A stretch of 64,000 nucleotides of DNA from Nemophila menziesii. Lineage: Eukaryota; Streptophyta; Magnoliopsida; Boraginales; Hydrophyllaceae. Below are positions 37,061 through 51,362 of this stretch, piece by piece. Both the position numbers and the translations under genes were made by a program. The notes beneath the pieces were generated by a model. The model was not told where the DNA came from, did no database searches, and worked only from the letters and a program-made list of their open reading frames with translations. The stretch covers positions 4,216,001-4,280,000 of the forward strand of contig JARWIR010000050.1 in the NCBI GenBank assembly GCA_029959085.1, in the 5' to 3' direction. How positions within the stretch are numbered: position 1 is the first letter of the stretch; the number at the start of each line of letters is the position of its first letter.

Positions 37061-38480
37061 TTATGTCTTAATATTTTCGATATATTAATCTATACTTCAT
37101 ACATCATTTTTGTGGTATTTAGGATTTTCCCCGTTTATTCACACTATATACTTTCTTGTATAGTTTTGCGTGTTATGTATTTTATGAGTTTTTGCGTGTA
37201 ATTTATGTGTTTAGATATATGAAAGTAATTATACCTATGGAAACTGCTTTAAAGTGAAAAAGTAATAAAAACCCATTAGTCGTAATCAAACAAGAAATGT
37301 TTGAATATATTTGAAAAGTAAATAATCTGACATGTTGGAAAAACATTCACTAATTATATTGTTGTAGAATGTCGGTCACGAAATTGGAGGACCTCTTCGA
37401 ACAACCGATAGATATTTTAATCGCCGTCGTTTTGACTTGTCGTATATTGAATTTTTATAAGTAGAGAAGGAAATATGACCAGATCAATCTGCAAAGCTTT
37501 AACCTTTCCTACAATTTAGAAATATAAATTTTAGTAAGATTTAGACTCCTTGACTTTGGGATTACTCAATATTTCGACCTAAGGTCTATATATATATCAA
37601 TTCCAACCTTAGAGAAATCATCCTTGTTGGTCTGAATCAACCTTTAATCAATATGGAAGCAAGTGACTAGAAGAGTAGAAGGAGTTGGAAGTTGTTCATT
37701 CCATTCCAACCCTTTATCTTTGTAATTTATTTCCTTTCTTTATCTAGTATGAACTAATTATATTTAGCTTGAGATTAGCATAAGGGTATGAACCCTAGAA
37801 TTGTTTTATATCTATTTTAATTTGGCATGCCCTTATACATTTATTGAAATTAGTAGTGTTATCTCTATTTTTATATGCTTTTATATATTGTTTGTAGTTC
37901 TTGCGGCTGCAAGCGTATGGGTTACTATAGTATTTGATGGTCAACTGGAAGGGGTTTCTAATTATTGGAACACCACATAAGTGTCTAGTATGTGGTAGTG
38001 ATACTGACGGGCTTGCCTAACTAGATTAGTATTAGGGTTTGAGATTAACCTCTAATCATTGCGTATTGTCCACTTACCCAAGTCCCCTAGTAATTGTTAG
38101 GTCGCCTCCTAAGCCCACCTACAAAAGGATTAGGAGGATAGAATCATGTATATTGCATATCAAACAATTCTCCCTTGAATGAATAATCATAGAATAAGGC
38201 TAGGGGGATTACTTCTCTCTTTTCTTTTTAATCTATTTTCCTTTCTTTAGTTTATTAAGTTAATTAATAGGTTCACAAAATCAAAATAAAAAATTTAAAT
38301 TCTTTTAGCGTATCTTTCTTCTTCTTCCTTTTACTGCACTTTATATATGCATTAGTTATAGCTAACTTTCGAAGTCCCTGCGAATGAATTCTAACATAGT
38401 GAGCTAGAGTGTTTAGTTCTTTTATTATTTATATCGAGTTTTGCAGAATCGGTTTGTGATATTCAATTGAAGTGATTCTT
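37061..38480 (+). repeat. Diverged 3' LTR of element E (type II)
   Basis: Starts TTATGTCTTA where the family has TGATGTCTCC. Segments alignable to the D LTR include ATCCTTGTTGG (near 37620), GTATGAACCCTAG (near 37787) and the stretch near 38370-38390 that matches the final fifth of the D LTR. The end is an estimate. Confidence 0.6.
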
Positions 38481-41400
38481 TTGCACCATTTCAAAGATGG
38501 TTTACAATGAGTGAGTTACGGAGTTACCTTAATATTTTTTTTAAAGCTTTTTTCCTTCTCAGTTTGATTACTAGTCAAAGTGACAAAAAACTCAGTGTAT
38601 TATAGTTAAGAAGGAGTCTCATGACTAGATCCATTATCTCTAGCTTATATCGAACTAGAGCAGTGACTCAATGGAGGGAAGTTGACCTACAAGTTCACTA
38701 GGTTATCTTCCTCAATTGGGGATAACATGAACTTTGTGATATTCCTAAAATCTTGGCTTTGGTTTTGGATCTGTTTTGTAGTTTCATAGCTGAGGACTTC
38801 ATCTTGAAAGATTATAACATATTAGTCGTAATGAATGATATAAGGCTGCTGAAAATAACTACAAATGGAAATAAAAAGGGTAAAGAAAATGAGGAGTCAA
38901 TGATGAAAAAAAGGTGGATAAGGTTAAATAAAGTATTTTTAGATCCTAGCCAATCAGGAGATAATAAATAATCAAGAAAAAGAGACTAAAAAGGAAAAAA
39001 AGTAAGGGAAAAGATAAAAAAGAAAAACATTTTGATGGAATAATTTAATCTCACCAAGAATACTGTAGAGAGTTTTTTTTCATACTATGACTAATTGATT
39101 TTTTTATTCATATTTTTAAAATTTATTTTAAGATATATAGACCCTCCCTTTTTCCATTTTAATGATTGTTTTTGTTTTTGTTGTCTTAGTTCTACGTGTA
39201 ATAGACGCTTGGACAATGCAAGGTAAAAATTTTATGTGGACAATGAGAGTGCAATTCAAACAATATATACCAAAATAAAAAATACATACTTATGTGAGAA
39301 TGAAACTACATACTCTTGAGAAGTTAAATAAATAACTTCATGTTTAAAGTAGTAATATAAAACAATTTATCAGTACTTCTACATGTATAATACATACCTA
39401 TAATTTAAGGTATGGAAATAAAAATGAAGTGTATGATTAAAGCCATGAAATTTATAAGTTTTTTTATAAATTATAACTTTCTGAAATAGTTAAAAGAAAC
39501 AATAAAATAGAGTTCTTCTAAGGGTAAGTAATCTTTTCCTTGACTTTAATTATTGAATAAATTTTAGATAATGGTTAAAATTTATTTACATATGTACATA
39601 ACTTTCTAGTAAATTCTCAATATATTTTACCTTAGACCACAATACTTTATACATACCTAGTTTTACGAGATAATAAAAAAAGTGGTCATTAGTATATACC
39701 ATGAAGAGGAAAATAACAAAAACCAATATATCTCTAGTTTATTGAATAAGATGTTTAATAGGTCTTTGCTACTACATTAGGCCACACATTTTTTACATAT
39801 TTCTCCTATTTCTATATTTTAAATTTTTTAAAAAACAAAAATAATGTAATAGTTAAAGAGGACAACTACATACTATTACTACAATGTAATATGCTATAAG
39901 AAGGGAAATTTTGTTTGTAATGAACTCATACATGTATACTTTATGCCAACATTATTTGTATACTTTATGCCAACATTATTGAGAAATGTATATTTATATA
40001 TTTCAAGAAAGCATATACTTAAAAATGATTTAGTATATGTAGTTTCTTCACAAAAAATACAGAAAAGATAATAAGACATTTATCTTTCTAAGAAAATAAT
40101 TCACAAATATTGTTTTCATATCCAACCTTCAATACTTGTAATAATATTTCAACAATGGATTATCAACCTAAATAAATTTTTAATTTCTTTTGAAAATAAT
40201 TGGATTTTAATCCCTGCAAAAGAAAACACAACAATATATTTCTATTGAGAATATATAGAATAAAAATCCATTACTTTAGAGACAATGAACCTTTTGGGAA
40301 AGTTGTTAGTCCATTAAAAAAATTCTAGAAAAAAGTTCACAAAATAATCACAAAATTACAAATGTTGTCTCACAGCTCATATAACACAATAAAAGTATAA
40401 AATTAGATCAAATCATAACAGATTCTTCACATTGAACAAAATTACAGGATACAGAAAATAGCCTTTATATTTAAAACAAAATGATCACTAGGATGCATAA
40501 AATGCCTATTCATCATTAAGTTATATGATTACTAAAACCACAATATCTCATTTTAATTATCTTAGTACAATTAATTACAAGTTATATATCATTAGTTGTC
40601 TATTTATTTTTTTCACTGATAATAATTGTTCTTTTTATTCATATTACTTGCACAACAGACAGATTAAGAAATTAAACAAATTATATGAAAGAGATAAAAA
40701 ATTAAAATCAATGATTTAAATATAAACAATAAAAGATTCACTGGATATTTAAGTAATTGAATGACTAACACTCTGAAAGGCTATGAAAGATTATACATTG
40801 CTACATCTAGGAGTGATCACCAATAAAGAAGGTTAAATAAAAATAAATAAGCAGAGTAGAGTACTTATACATTCTTCAAAATATAATTACTTTTGCCGAA
40901 AAATGAATAATAATTATAAGATTGAAATAAAAATAAAAATATAAATGGATACCAAATTAATTCAACTCATGGTTAGTATAACATATAAATACCTCCATTT
41001 AGATTGCATTGACAAAGTTTGAAATTTAGGAATTTTATGATTTTGGATAAATAGATTATATTTTAATTGAAAAAACCCTAAGATTTTGATAAAAAAAACT
41101 GGACAATGTAACATTGTTTAAGGTGGAAAATGATTTCACTCTAGCTTAGTGGTAGTAGCGGCTAAATATTTTATGGATACAAGAAGACTATCCTTGTCAA
41201 TGATAGATTTCTAAAGTACAAAAATAAGTGGATCTCTAAACTTTGGTGTTTATAAAAAAGAGATAAAAGGTCGTAATTGTGTTTGGTGAGAATAAGAAAT
41301 AGATTTGAGTAATGGAAGTTTGTATAGGTATATAGGAGGGTTTTGTTAAAACTTAGAGGCTGGAATGTCATCATGGTAAAAGTAATAATAAGGGAGGGAA

Positions 41401-43309
41401 CTAACTACTCAAAAAATGATGGATTTAAGGAGATACTAGTGAAAAGTTGTTATCAGTCATATGTGGGTGAGTTTTTTTAGCTTACTATAATCATTGAAAG
41501 TTGATTGTTTTAAATGATATTACATATTTACGTTTTAATATAAATTTGACAATGTTGGTTAAAGTAATTCAGTTATACTTATTGTGTTAATTATAAAATA
41601 TTTACAATATTATATTTATTAATACTATATATCCTATAAATTAATAATGACTAATGTTAATAATGCTAAATATTATTTAAACTAACTGGTTTGATAATAG
41701 AAATTGATAATATTATCTACGGTATTGAAGATTAATTTATTTACATTATTTTAATTTATTAAATAAGTATTTTATCCTAAAATAATAATTAAAAAGAGAC
41801 ATAATATATATTTTTTCTCTCACACAATCAAAACTTATTTATTAAAATTTACCAACTCTATTGGCATTGATATAAATAATTATTTATCTCTCAAATTTAT
41901 CTTGCTTGGCTTATATAATTAATTGACAATACAAAAAGAATAAATCGTAGTGCATCAGACATATAAATCATATATTTATTTGATTTTGTAACCAACTATA
42001 TTACAAAATATTTTAGGGATAATTTCGTAGAAATATATTTTCCACAAGATCCTTATTTTAGCCCGCTAACCCCATTAATTTGGCAATTATTACATTGGAA
42101 GAGACCTAAAAAATCCCACCCTTTATTCAATACAAGCTTATTTTAAATCCTAATTTTGTTAAACTATATTCGCTATAAGATCGTTATTTGTGTCCTTTAT
42201 CCCCATGAATTCTCATCTATTGTGTTGGCTGCGACAAACTCGCAATGTTATTTCATAAAAGGTCATTTTTAATTCCCTATTTTTGTGGTAGCGGGTCCAA
42301 ATGATATGATGGCCACTTTTTTTAAGAAAGTAGATCAATGTCTGTACCTTTTGTATGTCGTATAATTCAAAATTATTTTAGTTTTGGAAATCTTTCAATT
42401 AATTCCTGAGTACATTAGTATCATCGCCTATTAAGTTGATAGTTGTCTAATATGATTAATACTGTTTCCTTCACACTACTAGTCTAAACGCCTTATTTTG
42501 ATTTTTAAATTGATAAAAAATAAATTATATTTAACATGCTTTATCTTAAAAGGAGGTTGAGATTTTTAGTTAAGTTGTAGGTTCAAAAAATTATAAAGTT
42601 TATGCAGATGAAAAACTATATTTGAGTGACAAATACTATAGAATGTATAGAAGGTTATAAGAAATTAAAACTCGGAGGAACCATATGAGCAGAAAGTTTA
42701 ATAGTGTCAGCTGATAAAGATCAAACAAAAAGATTACCCGACCTGCATAAGAGTAAAAGATAAAAATATTTTATTATATTAAAGAAAATTATTAAGAAGA
42801 AAAAAACGAATAAACCTTCGAAAGAGAAAAATGGATGATTTTCTAAAGCAATTGAAGACCAAAATTAAGTATAAGTGAAAATTGGATCTCATATTATAAC
42901 AAATCTGAATGCCTAGATATATTACGTAGAAGTGAAGATATCAGATACCCAATACATTTTATTGTCATACTTGGAGAATCGACTACTAGTGAATTAACGT
43001 TTACGTGAGATTCTTCGAATATGATAATTGATAGATACAAACTATTGAGAAAACAAAAATAGAATTATTAGTGTACTATTTTTCAAAGATACATTTGAGG
43101 CAACTCATCCAAAATCCAACAAAAATACATACATATTCAATAGTTAAGAACTCAGCCAACCAGAAGGCCACACATGGAAAAAGACATATGAATTTTTTTG
43201 TCAAAGTTAGAGTTATTTAAGACATCCAAAATGAGTTGTTCTTTACACAAATATAAACCTCTCAATAAATGTTCAAGAGATTTTTAAAGAAATATAAAAA
43301 CAATATTCA
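38481..43309. other. AT-rich region without recognisable genes
   Basis: 4.8 kb of AT-rich DNA. The longest ORFs are under 80 codons with no family resemblance I can see. A perfect 24-base tandem duplication lies at 39933-39980. Confidence 0.6.
39933..39980. repeat. 24-bp perfect tandem duplication
   Basis: TGTATACTTTATGCCAACAT plus four more bases, repeated once head to tail with no mismatch. Confidence 0.9.
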
Positions 43310-43329
43310 CATTTAATTTGTATTATCTA

Positions 43330-44453
43330 ACCCAAACACTTTTATTTATTACCTCATTTAGGATTTTATCAATTCAAGATTAGTGATGACTTTACCATCA
43401 TCTCTAATTAATGTAGACACATGATTCCTTACTAATCTAACTTTAATCATCCTATAATAGTTGGAAGAGTTGTAGTCATAATCATTAATAAACATGACCC
43501 TAGCTTTCTGCATCACGACTTCAAGTTGAATTAAAGTAGCAATTTCTAAATTCTACACTCACATTTTCTCCTCAGTTAAAACAGTATGATCCTGACACCC
43601 ACTCATGATCTTGAGTTGAACAATATCGAGCTAAGTCTTAATATTATTTACATCATTTTTTGAGTTTCTTTTGAAGTAGTTATTATTGAACTTCTTTAGA
43701 GCATACTTACATCTTTTTGTTTCATATATAATTTGAACATATAGTTCACTTGAGCCTCTACATTCCAAGATTTCTTTACCAAGTCAAAGTAGCTCTCATG
43801 ATTTGTCCATATGTTAAAAAATATGAAATCACAAGGGGTATATTTCTTAACTATTCCAATATCCAGTTTAATAGCGTAATGGTAAGAGTTAGAGGGTGGA
43901 ACAATTATGACACTAGATTGACAAGTATCTATCCACTTATTATTTGTAGATACTCTATAAATCTTACTTGCCCTTAACTTCCCTAGTCATTCTTATTTGT
44001 CTAGGCGAAGTATTGCCCTCCATAATGATGCTTATCAAGTGAAGTATCAGCAATACAATCTGCAAAATCCAAGGAACTATTCAATAAGTTCTCACAATTA
44101 AGTCTATCTTCCACTTTAAATATTTCATTATAATCCCCTATAAAGCATAATGTATAATCCTTATAATCGTGACTAATTTTAACCATGTCATTACATATAA
44201 TTTTTCTGTCCTCATTATCATTACTAGTATACACAAGCCCCACAAATAAAGATAGCTTAAGAGAAAGAATTGTAACTTCAGTGAAAATGATCAGAGCTGA
44301 TTCATGAGCCGATTCATAAAATAATTTAACATCCATGTAACTTTTGTCCCACAGTACCCATAGTCTACCAGAATCACATTTATTATAATTATGCATCACC
44401 TCCAAGTGAGAGAAGTGAGCATTTATTATACGCAAACACTTATGGACCATCAC
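43330..44453 (-). pseudogene. LINE ORF2 fragment: endonuclease domain and linker
   Basis: 44453-44001 is an open 150-codon piece of the endonuclease/exonuclease/phosphatase fold found at the N-terminus of plant LINE ORF2, with YTLCFIGDYNEIFKVEDR corresponding to the conserved GDFNE block. Below 44000, after a stop, sequence continues with DLVKKSWN and QKARVMFINDYDYNS, matching the usual stretch between endonuclease and RT. Several stops show it is dead. The ORF2 frame begins before 44453 without a visible ATG. Confidence 0.7.
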
Positions 44454-44758
44454 TTTAGTTTCAAGAAGTCCAATGAGTTTACCATTATTATTGATAAGAA
44501 AATATTTGACATCTAACTTTCAGAGAAGTTTCTTAAATCGTCTCAAATCCCAAGAGATAATACTCATAAATTTGTAGGTCTAGTAACCTCTCTTCCTCCA
44601 CTTTGATTTATGAATTTTAAGACATCATCATCAATTTCACTAAGCTAGTTGTCCTGCAATTTATTAAACGAGTTAAAGTAAATAACAAAAGAAGAAGTTT
44701 CTCCCTTACTCTAGTGTTATTTGTTATTCACAACCTGGAAATTTCTTTCATTAACTTT

Positions 44759-45775
44759 TTATTTATCCTTTTCCACAATATTTTTGTTAACCTTTGGAAC
44801 CCAAATCCTCTGTTTGTTAGGACACTTATCCTTCACATGACAAATTTGGTCACATTTCACACAAACTTTTGGACTCCAATAATACTCAACTTTGACAATC
44901 TGAAGCACATTTATACCTATATCAACATATAGGTCATTAGGAAGCTCATCTTTAGTGCCAATTTCAATGCACACACGCGCATAAACTAGCCTAGTTTTTT
45001 ATTCAGTCGTTGAATCCATTCACATGGGAGTACCAATACAACTAGCAATGTAACTCAATCCTTTCCTTGTCCACAAAGCCAAAGTTATATTAATTAATTT
45101 AACCCAAATAGGGATCTTAGATTATCTAATTTCTCAAATTGTATTCCAATTTTCCACAGGCTGAGCAACATTGGAATACCATTAATATTCCATAATTGTT
45201 CTAAATCTTTTCCTTAATTTTTTTTAATTTTCAAACTTAAAAACAAACGTACCATTACTATTATATTTTATGATTACTTTACCCAGCTTAAACCACTAAT
45301 ATTTTACAAAATTTGCAATTGAATAGAACATAAGAGAAGCATTGAGAAACTGACCGATAAGGCAATTTTCCTTTTACTGAGCACCCTCATCCAACACATC
45401 TTGTGTTGGGATGATAATTTTTCTTCCGCCCATTCGCGTTAGCGCATGATAGTCTAATTTGAGAACTTGACTGACACTTCCTTGGAACAACTTTGACTAT
45501 TGTTGAGCTTTAACTGTATCCTCAACTGGATCTATCTTTTTCACTTTAGATACAACCTTAACTAGGCTCGCATCCTTTACTGAAGTAACACCATCATCTT
45601 CACTACTCGAGACTCGATTATTCGCAGGTGTGTGAATATTTGAGATTTGAGATCCAGGAGATAAAATCATTCTAGTGATGTTTGTGTACTTTGTTTTGCT
45701 CTTCGGTTTCGATAGAGGAGCGTTTACCTTAGTTGAATTAAACATTTTTGTAATAATGAGTCTAACGGGAGTCAA
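44759..45775 (-). pseudogene. LINE ORF1 (nucleic-acid-binding protein) fragments
   Basis: 45775-45497 is an open N-terminal piece rich in Ser, Lys and Val without a domain I can name. 44974-44759 contains CVKCDQICHVKDKC, a CX2CX4HX4C zinc knuckle, preceded by the SPKVCVKCD-type context typical of plant LINE ORF1 proteins. The sequence between is interrupted by stops. Confidence 0.65.
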
Positions 45776-45860
45776 AGTTGGAAAAGAAACGAAAAATGGT
45801 GAAGAGATGAAAGTTCGGGTATGAATTGTTTATGATGGAAGAGAGAGAAATTAATAGGAT

Positions 45861-46769
45861 AAGGTGTTAGATCCCAGATTTTTAGAGGTTAACAACAATT
45901 TTGATGGAAAAAAAAGAAAAGGAAAAAATATTTGTTTGTCGGTTGGAAATGAATGAAAAGTATGGAATAGCAATTAAAATGGCTGAATAGCTAGAGAGAG
46001 AATTTTTTAGTGTTGACTTTCATTGACCCTGAAATTTTGAGTTTTTATTTTTGTGTTATTTAATATATCTTAGATATAATTTAGAAATAATTTTGTACCA
46101 TGTAATATATGCATTCAATCACTATGGGGGAGTGATTATTTATGGGAATGACTATTACTTATTTTTTCATACTTTATTACAATTTTATATGTTTATAGGG
46201 GGCATTTTCTCTTATTCTTGATTGTTAATCTATCTTTCGTTGAAACGATGCATTGAATTTTCATCTTAATATTGGGATGGAATTTTAGCCTAAAGGATAT
46301 ATATTTTCATTAATTAATTTTTAACAAAACTATGTATCTTGAACATGAAAAATCTTAAAGACATGACCGGATTGATAGTTAATTTTTAATTTTCGAGAAG
46401 TATGAATATAATTGTGATGAAAATGAGATAAAGATATACACCATCACAACTCTGAGGAACCAGATGATCGAAATACCTAAAGTAGCTAGTTGAAGAAGAC
46501 AAAGAGAAATAATAACGGATATAAAAAAAGAGGTAGAGTAACTAAACCTATTATAGAAAGGAGACGATGAAGTGACAATGATCATACATAGAGCAGAAAA
46601 GTCAAACTTCATAAACCAATGTAGACAAAATTTAGATAAAGTGATGAGTATACCTTCAAAACGAAGCAAAGGTAAAATGAATATGTAGATCAGTTAGCAT
46701 ACAAAAAAGGAAATAACCAAACTTATTTAATGAAGATCTTAATATATTTTTTCAACCTTCTACACAAAT
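45861..46769. other. Upstream flank of host unit 2
   Basis: AT-rich, no gene seen. From about 46270 it shows patchy similarity to the region from 52270 upstream of copy 3 (for example GAATTTTAGCCTAAAGGATA near 46281). Confidence 0.5.
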
Positions 46770-46775
46770 ATTTTG

Positions 46776-48246
46776 TCCCTAATATCAAGAAGAAATAAGA
46801 GGGAAAACAATTACTCCTTTAGAACTCGTCTTCCATGCAAGATTTCTTACCCTTAATCAATTATAGTATGGATAATCAAAAGGTTCAACAATTAATCTCT
46901 CTCTAATAAAAAAGTTTGTCAAAAAATTTATATTTTCATATAATTGTTTTATATATAGGAACTCGACGACGCATTTTTTGAGAATTATACATCCCTCAAG
47001 GATTTGGAAAAATTGTGAAAACTCTAAAATATAAGAAGTAAAAAATAGAGGAGGATGTCTCGAGACTGCAATGTTTGCAAATCCACAAACATTATTTAGC
47101 ATAATAAAATTTTATAATTTTTTCTATGTTATAGATGATACAGTTTATAATGGTTTTGATAGAACGTATAAGAATGTAATAATGAGAAAGATTATCTCCT
47201 ATAGTGATTCCGCAGCTTCTATGTTCTATGGACTATTCGTTACAATTATTTTGTAGACCATATATTTTGGGTGAGTGCTCTTCTTGTGACCGTACAATCC
47301 CGTGAGATTAGCGGTTACTAAAATTAATTTGTATACAAAATAATTTTTAGTCAAATTCCTTCACATACACGTATTTCTCACTTGTTTCTCATAGTATGTT
47401 ATCAGAGTTCAATGGTGCTGATGACATGCTTGTAGTTGTGTGTAAATATAGCTCAACTAAGTTTGATGATTAGCTTCGAGCCTCAGATTCTCTATCAAGG
47501 GACAATACTGTGCTATAACAATTCTGTATGAATAAAAAAAAGTTTAATTTCATTTGTAATAGGTAACAAAATTTAAGAATGTTTAAAGAATTACACTCCT
47601 AATGTATTAAATAGCACATATTTAATCTATATAATATTTGTTGAAGGCAATATATTGGACCCATAGGTAAAGATCCACATCGAAGGCTTTGTTTGCCAAA
47701 ACCTGTTTGGAATAGAGAATTGTCAGAAGGTTATATAGGGTATATGCCGTAAACTTGATCCAACTCGACAAGAATCATTTGACATATAGGACAGATGATG
47801 GTCATGGACTAAGAGAGGTATTATTCTACCCATTATTTGGAAATCTGCAAGTATTAAAAGATAGAGGCTTAATGAATAGGACAATATCTAATAATTACGT
47901 AAAAAATGGAGCAATTTCATAGAATGGAGAAATTTTTAGAGAAAATGGTAGCATGTCTTCGTGTTTCCGGTATGTATATATTTTGGATTTTTCTCTCTTT
48001 TTCTTCTCTTTCAGTATTATCGAGGATGCATGCCTTTTATCTCTATAGGGAACCAACTATCCAGTTCCCAGTTGTTTCAGCTCTGAGGAAACGACCTTAA
48101 CCATACTTTAAAACAAAAAGTTCGGAGATGATTAAAGAAATGAATACGAAATCGAGAGAGATAAACATGACATTGGATGAAGAGATGAAAAAGCACTAGA
48201 ATACTGTGAGAAAATTCATCGAGACGAGAGATAAGTATAACTAATT
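46776..48246 (+). pseudogene. DMS3-like pseudogene, copy 2
   Basis: Second copy of the SMC-hinge-like gene, the most damaged. Exon 1 lacks its 5' half and ends at 46882. Exon 2 (46959-47071) has a TGA and a changed donor. Exon 3 (47135-47313) keeps MRKIISYSDSAASM then loses about 30 bases and shifts frame. Exon 4 (47395-about 47510), exon 5 (47647-47969; stop in the NGKL region, then FYPLFGNLQV) and exon 6 (48049-48246). Splice positions match copies 1b and 3. Function of the family: see copy 1b. Confidence 0.58.
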
Positions 48247-51200
48247 AGGTTCCGTGAAGGAACCCTCATTAAGTAGTTTTTGTGTCTTTTTTAGATCTAT
48301 GGATTTGATTAAACAAAGTTACCCATGTGAAGGTTTCTGGAGATAATTATTTTTTCTTTAATGTTTCAAAAAATTGTTTTGGATAGATTTAAAGACCCAT
48401 TTATTTCCGACACCAACTAATATTTTTCTTTAGCAAAAATTAATTCTAAGTAGTATATTATAAATCAAAATCAATTATCAAGAAAAAAACAAGTAATGGT
48501 GACAATGGCTATTGGGGCGCCACATGACCCAACCCTCAATTACATATACCCGGATAAATACTTAAAATAAATGGGATATCCCTATAATAGTTTGACATAT
48601 TTTTTAGATAAACCTATTTCTTAAAATCACTAAGTGAAAATTGAACATCCCAATAAGTTCGGAGGTCATACTCTTTGTGATTGGGGACCATAAACCTTTT
48701 ATTATACTAGACAAATTCTTAATTGTTTGTTTGATTATACTAGATAAATCCTTAACTGTTTTCCAATTGGATAAAAAATTTATTCCCCAAAAGGGTTCCA
48801 TTAATACATCCATGGTATGTGTAATGACATTAGAGATCACTACCTTTACCTCCTGGCCAATGAAAATATAAACAAAATGTATAACATGATAGAGAAGAAA
48901 TTCTCATATTTCTATTGACAAAATAAGAGTCTATGTGAATTTTGATTGATTGATTGTAGAAATATATCTTAATAGACCCTAGAATATTACATCTATTTAT
49001 TGTTCTAGTTGAAAAAATATTTAGAATATTCTCGATCATGGTTGTTTTAGATATAAAAGGGAAAATTATCCAGTAATAGCGGCAGAGAATTCAATCTACT
49101 TTGGAGCATTTCAGTAATTAAAAAAGAACCTCAATCGTATTAAAAAAACCACAAAATCATAAACTTATAGGAACACTGTACGTTTCAACATATTCAGGAT
49201 GATAAATTAATTCAGCTTTCATTTTTCATGTTATAGTTATAAAATTAAAAATTAAATTTGATATGATTACTTTTATCTTAGAATATATTTTTAAAATTAA
49301 ATAAAAGAACGCTATGTAATATGTAAGATTGTCAAATAAATAAAGGATTGAAATATATAACTGTTGTGAGACTAAAAAATTTAAAATCTAACAAACGATG
49401 TACCAAACAAATATACTAGAATATATCTATTACCTTTCTGCAGTTATAAACATTTTAAATATTTGAACTTTTAGTTGTGAAAAAAGTGAGAAACAAGCAA
49501 AGAGGCCAATATAGCCTCTAAAGTCATACGTTCTTTTTACAACACAAAAAAGAGTTTAGGTTTTTACCACCAACATTACTGTGATATAGGTTAGGTAATC
49601 ATACGTTAATGTGATGTTAAAACTCAATGCACCTCACATGTAATGGTTATGTTGCTTGTAGGATAAATTTTAAATATATATACACACAAAAACATGTGTT
49701 TATCTTTTAACTATATATGGTATACTAACAAATATGAATTTTGGTATTCTATAGATTTCTAATAAAGATTCTAACAAATATTGAAAAAAACTAAATGGTC
49801 AACAAATGATGGGATTATAAAGATATGAGAATATAACAATTTTCATATAGAGTTATCAAATTCCCCATATGAAAAGAGATTTATAAAAAATTCTTAACAA
49901 ATAATTAGTGGAATTATTTTTATGTATCAATATATTTTTGTATAAATTTAGTTTTTGTATGTGGGTGGTTTGGGTTATATTTTGCGCACCACTACTAATC
50001 TCACAAGAATATGCAAGGCTGCTAATGAATATAGCGAGACCCTGGCCCGTTGAGCTAAACCAACTAATTTTTTTTGATAACAATTGACAAGAATTGATAT
50101 GATGTAACCGTTAGACAGTCTTTGAATTTACATATTTCTGAACTCGACATGAGTGAGTGAGAACCACAAAACATATAACATAATTTTATTTACAAAATAA
50201 TTATGATTATATGATTCTTTAGGTACATGAACATACTTTGGTTCTCATACGTGTTCTATAAGATAAAACCTTGTTTTTTCTGAAGATGGTGAATCCTTCT
50301 TACTCACGTACGATGTGCATTGTAACATTCTTATAACCTTCATAGACTACCAATCTTTGATATTGAAACCTTTAAAACTATAAAGTCAATCTGAATATAT
50401 GTCGTGTGTTAATGAAGTTATTCTCAAAAGATATATGAAAATGGGTTATAAACTCACTAAGAGTTAAATGAAAGCTTAAATGCGTTATTGGGGATATCAT
50501 TATGTCAAACTAAATAAAATCCAATAATGGGATATGAATTTATTAATATTTAACACTGAAAAGTTAGTCAATCGTAAATAAATTAACCATTTCATTCTCA
50601 TAAGGAGCGTCATTGAATACTCAGTAGATCATCAATGAATTCACAAGGTCCCTCTCATTAGATGAATAACCAAACCTTGTGCTCCACAGGGATTTAACAT
50701 CTCATGAACGCTCTCTAAGTAAGAATTTTGAAAACAGATAAGGTTATAAACTATAATGTTATCATACAATTTTGTAGTAACTGTTTTAGTAAAGATATTT
50801 TAACATGATTGTGTCTATATTTTCCATTGTAGATGTCATTATGTGATTTTTTTTGTTAATTATAATGAGGAATATATGAAAAAAACACTTCTTTTAATTA
50901 CACATACACAAAGAGTATTCTTATATATTAAACTTTATGGCTTAGAAATTTATCAATATAAATCCTAATGAAATGTGTTATACAAGTTTGTTTAAATCAA
51001 CTTACTAATATAGATCAACCCCACAAATATTAAATTTGTTAACAAAAATAAATTAATTGTACTTCTGAAGTAGTCCACCAATGAATGGAGTGCAACAATA
51101 CAACTATTTATCAGTTTATATGTATACACTATTAGTTTACTTACGACGTAAGAAATATATGGTTGATTAAAGTTAATTAACATCACACATTCTCTATTGA

Positions 51201-51362
51201 CATAGAATTTTTTTTTGAAATATAGTGTCACCATCATTATTATTCAAAGGAATGCTTCGGTCACATGGATTTCTTATAAGAACAACATTCGAAAGGCTAG
51301 ACTTTTTCACTATCTTTAAGACTTGACGATACATGATAAGATATTTTTATTTCGACCTCTTA
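48247..51362. other. 3' flank of host unit 2 (duplicated with unit 1)
   Basis: No gene seen. It aligns with 29756-31924 and 32967-33955 of unit 1. It carries the SINE-like stretch at about 49985-50075. Confidence 0.65.

Larger units (their letters stand above)
33956..38480 (+). mobile_element. Athila element E, decayed 3' half
   Basis: RT C-terminal part, RNase H, integrase, repeat island, hairpin-purine tract and a diverged 3' LTR. gag, protease and ORF3 are absent. Left border is inside RT (MSF.L..APVTFQ-like) at about 33956. The right border is approximate, since the last bases of the LTR no longer align. This is the most decayed element in the window. Confidence 0.8.
43310..45860 (-). 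mobile_element. Plant LINE remnant with ORF1 and N-terminal ORF2
   Basis: On the minus strand: ORF1 pieces (45775-44759), then ORF2 endonuclease (44453-44001) and the linker that precedes reverse transcriptase, ending near 43310. No RT domain follows. The 5' side is kept and the 3' side is lost, unlike the usual 5' truncation. Borders are approximate. Confidence 0.7.

Noticed and set aside
38753..38971. 72-codon ORF, Lys-rich at the C-terminus
   Set aside because: No family resemblance, AT-rich setting, no supporting context.
41147..41210. tRNA-like A box, TCTAGCTTAGTGGTAGTAGC
   Set aside because: No B box or cloverleaf could be built downstream; probably chance or a very old SINE.
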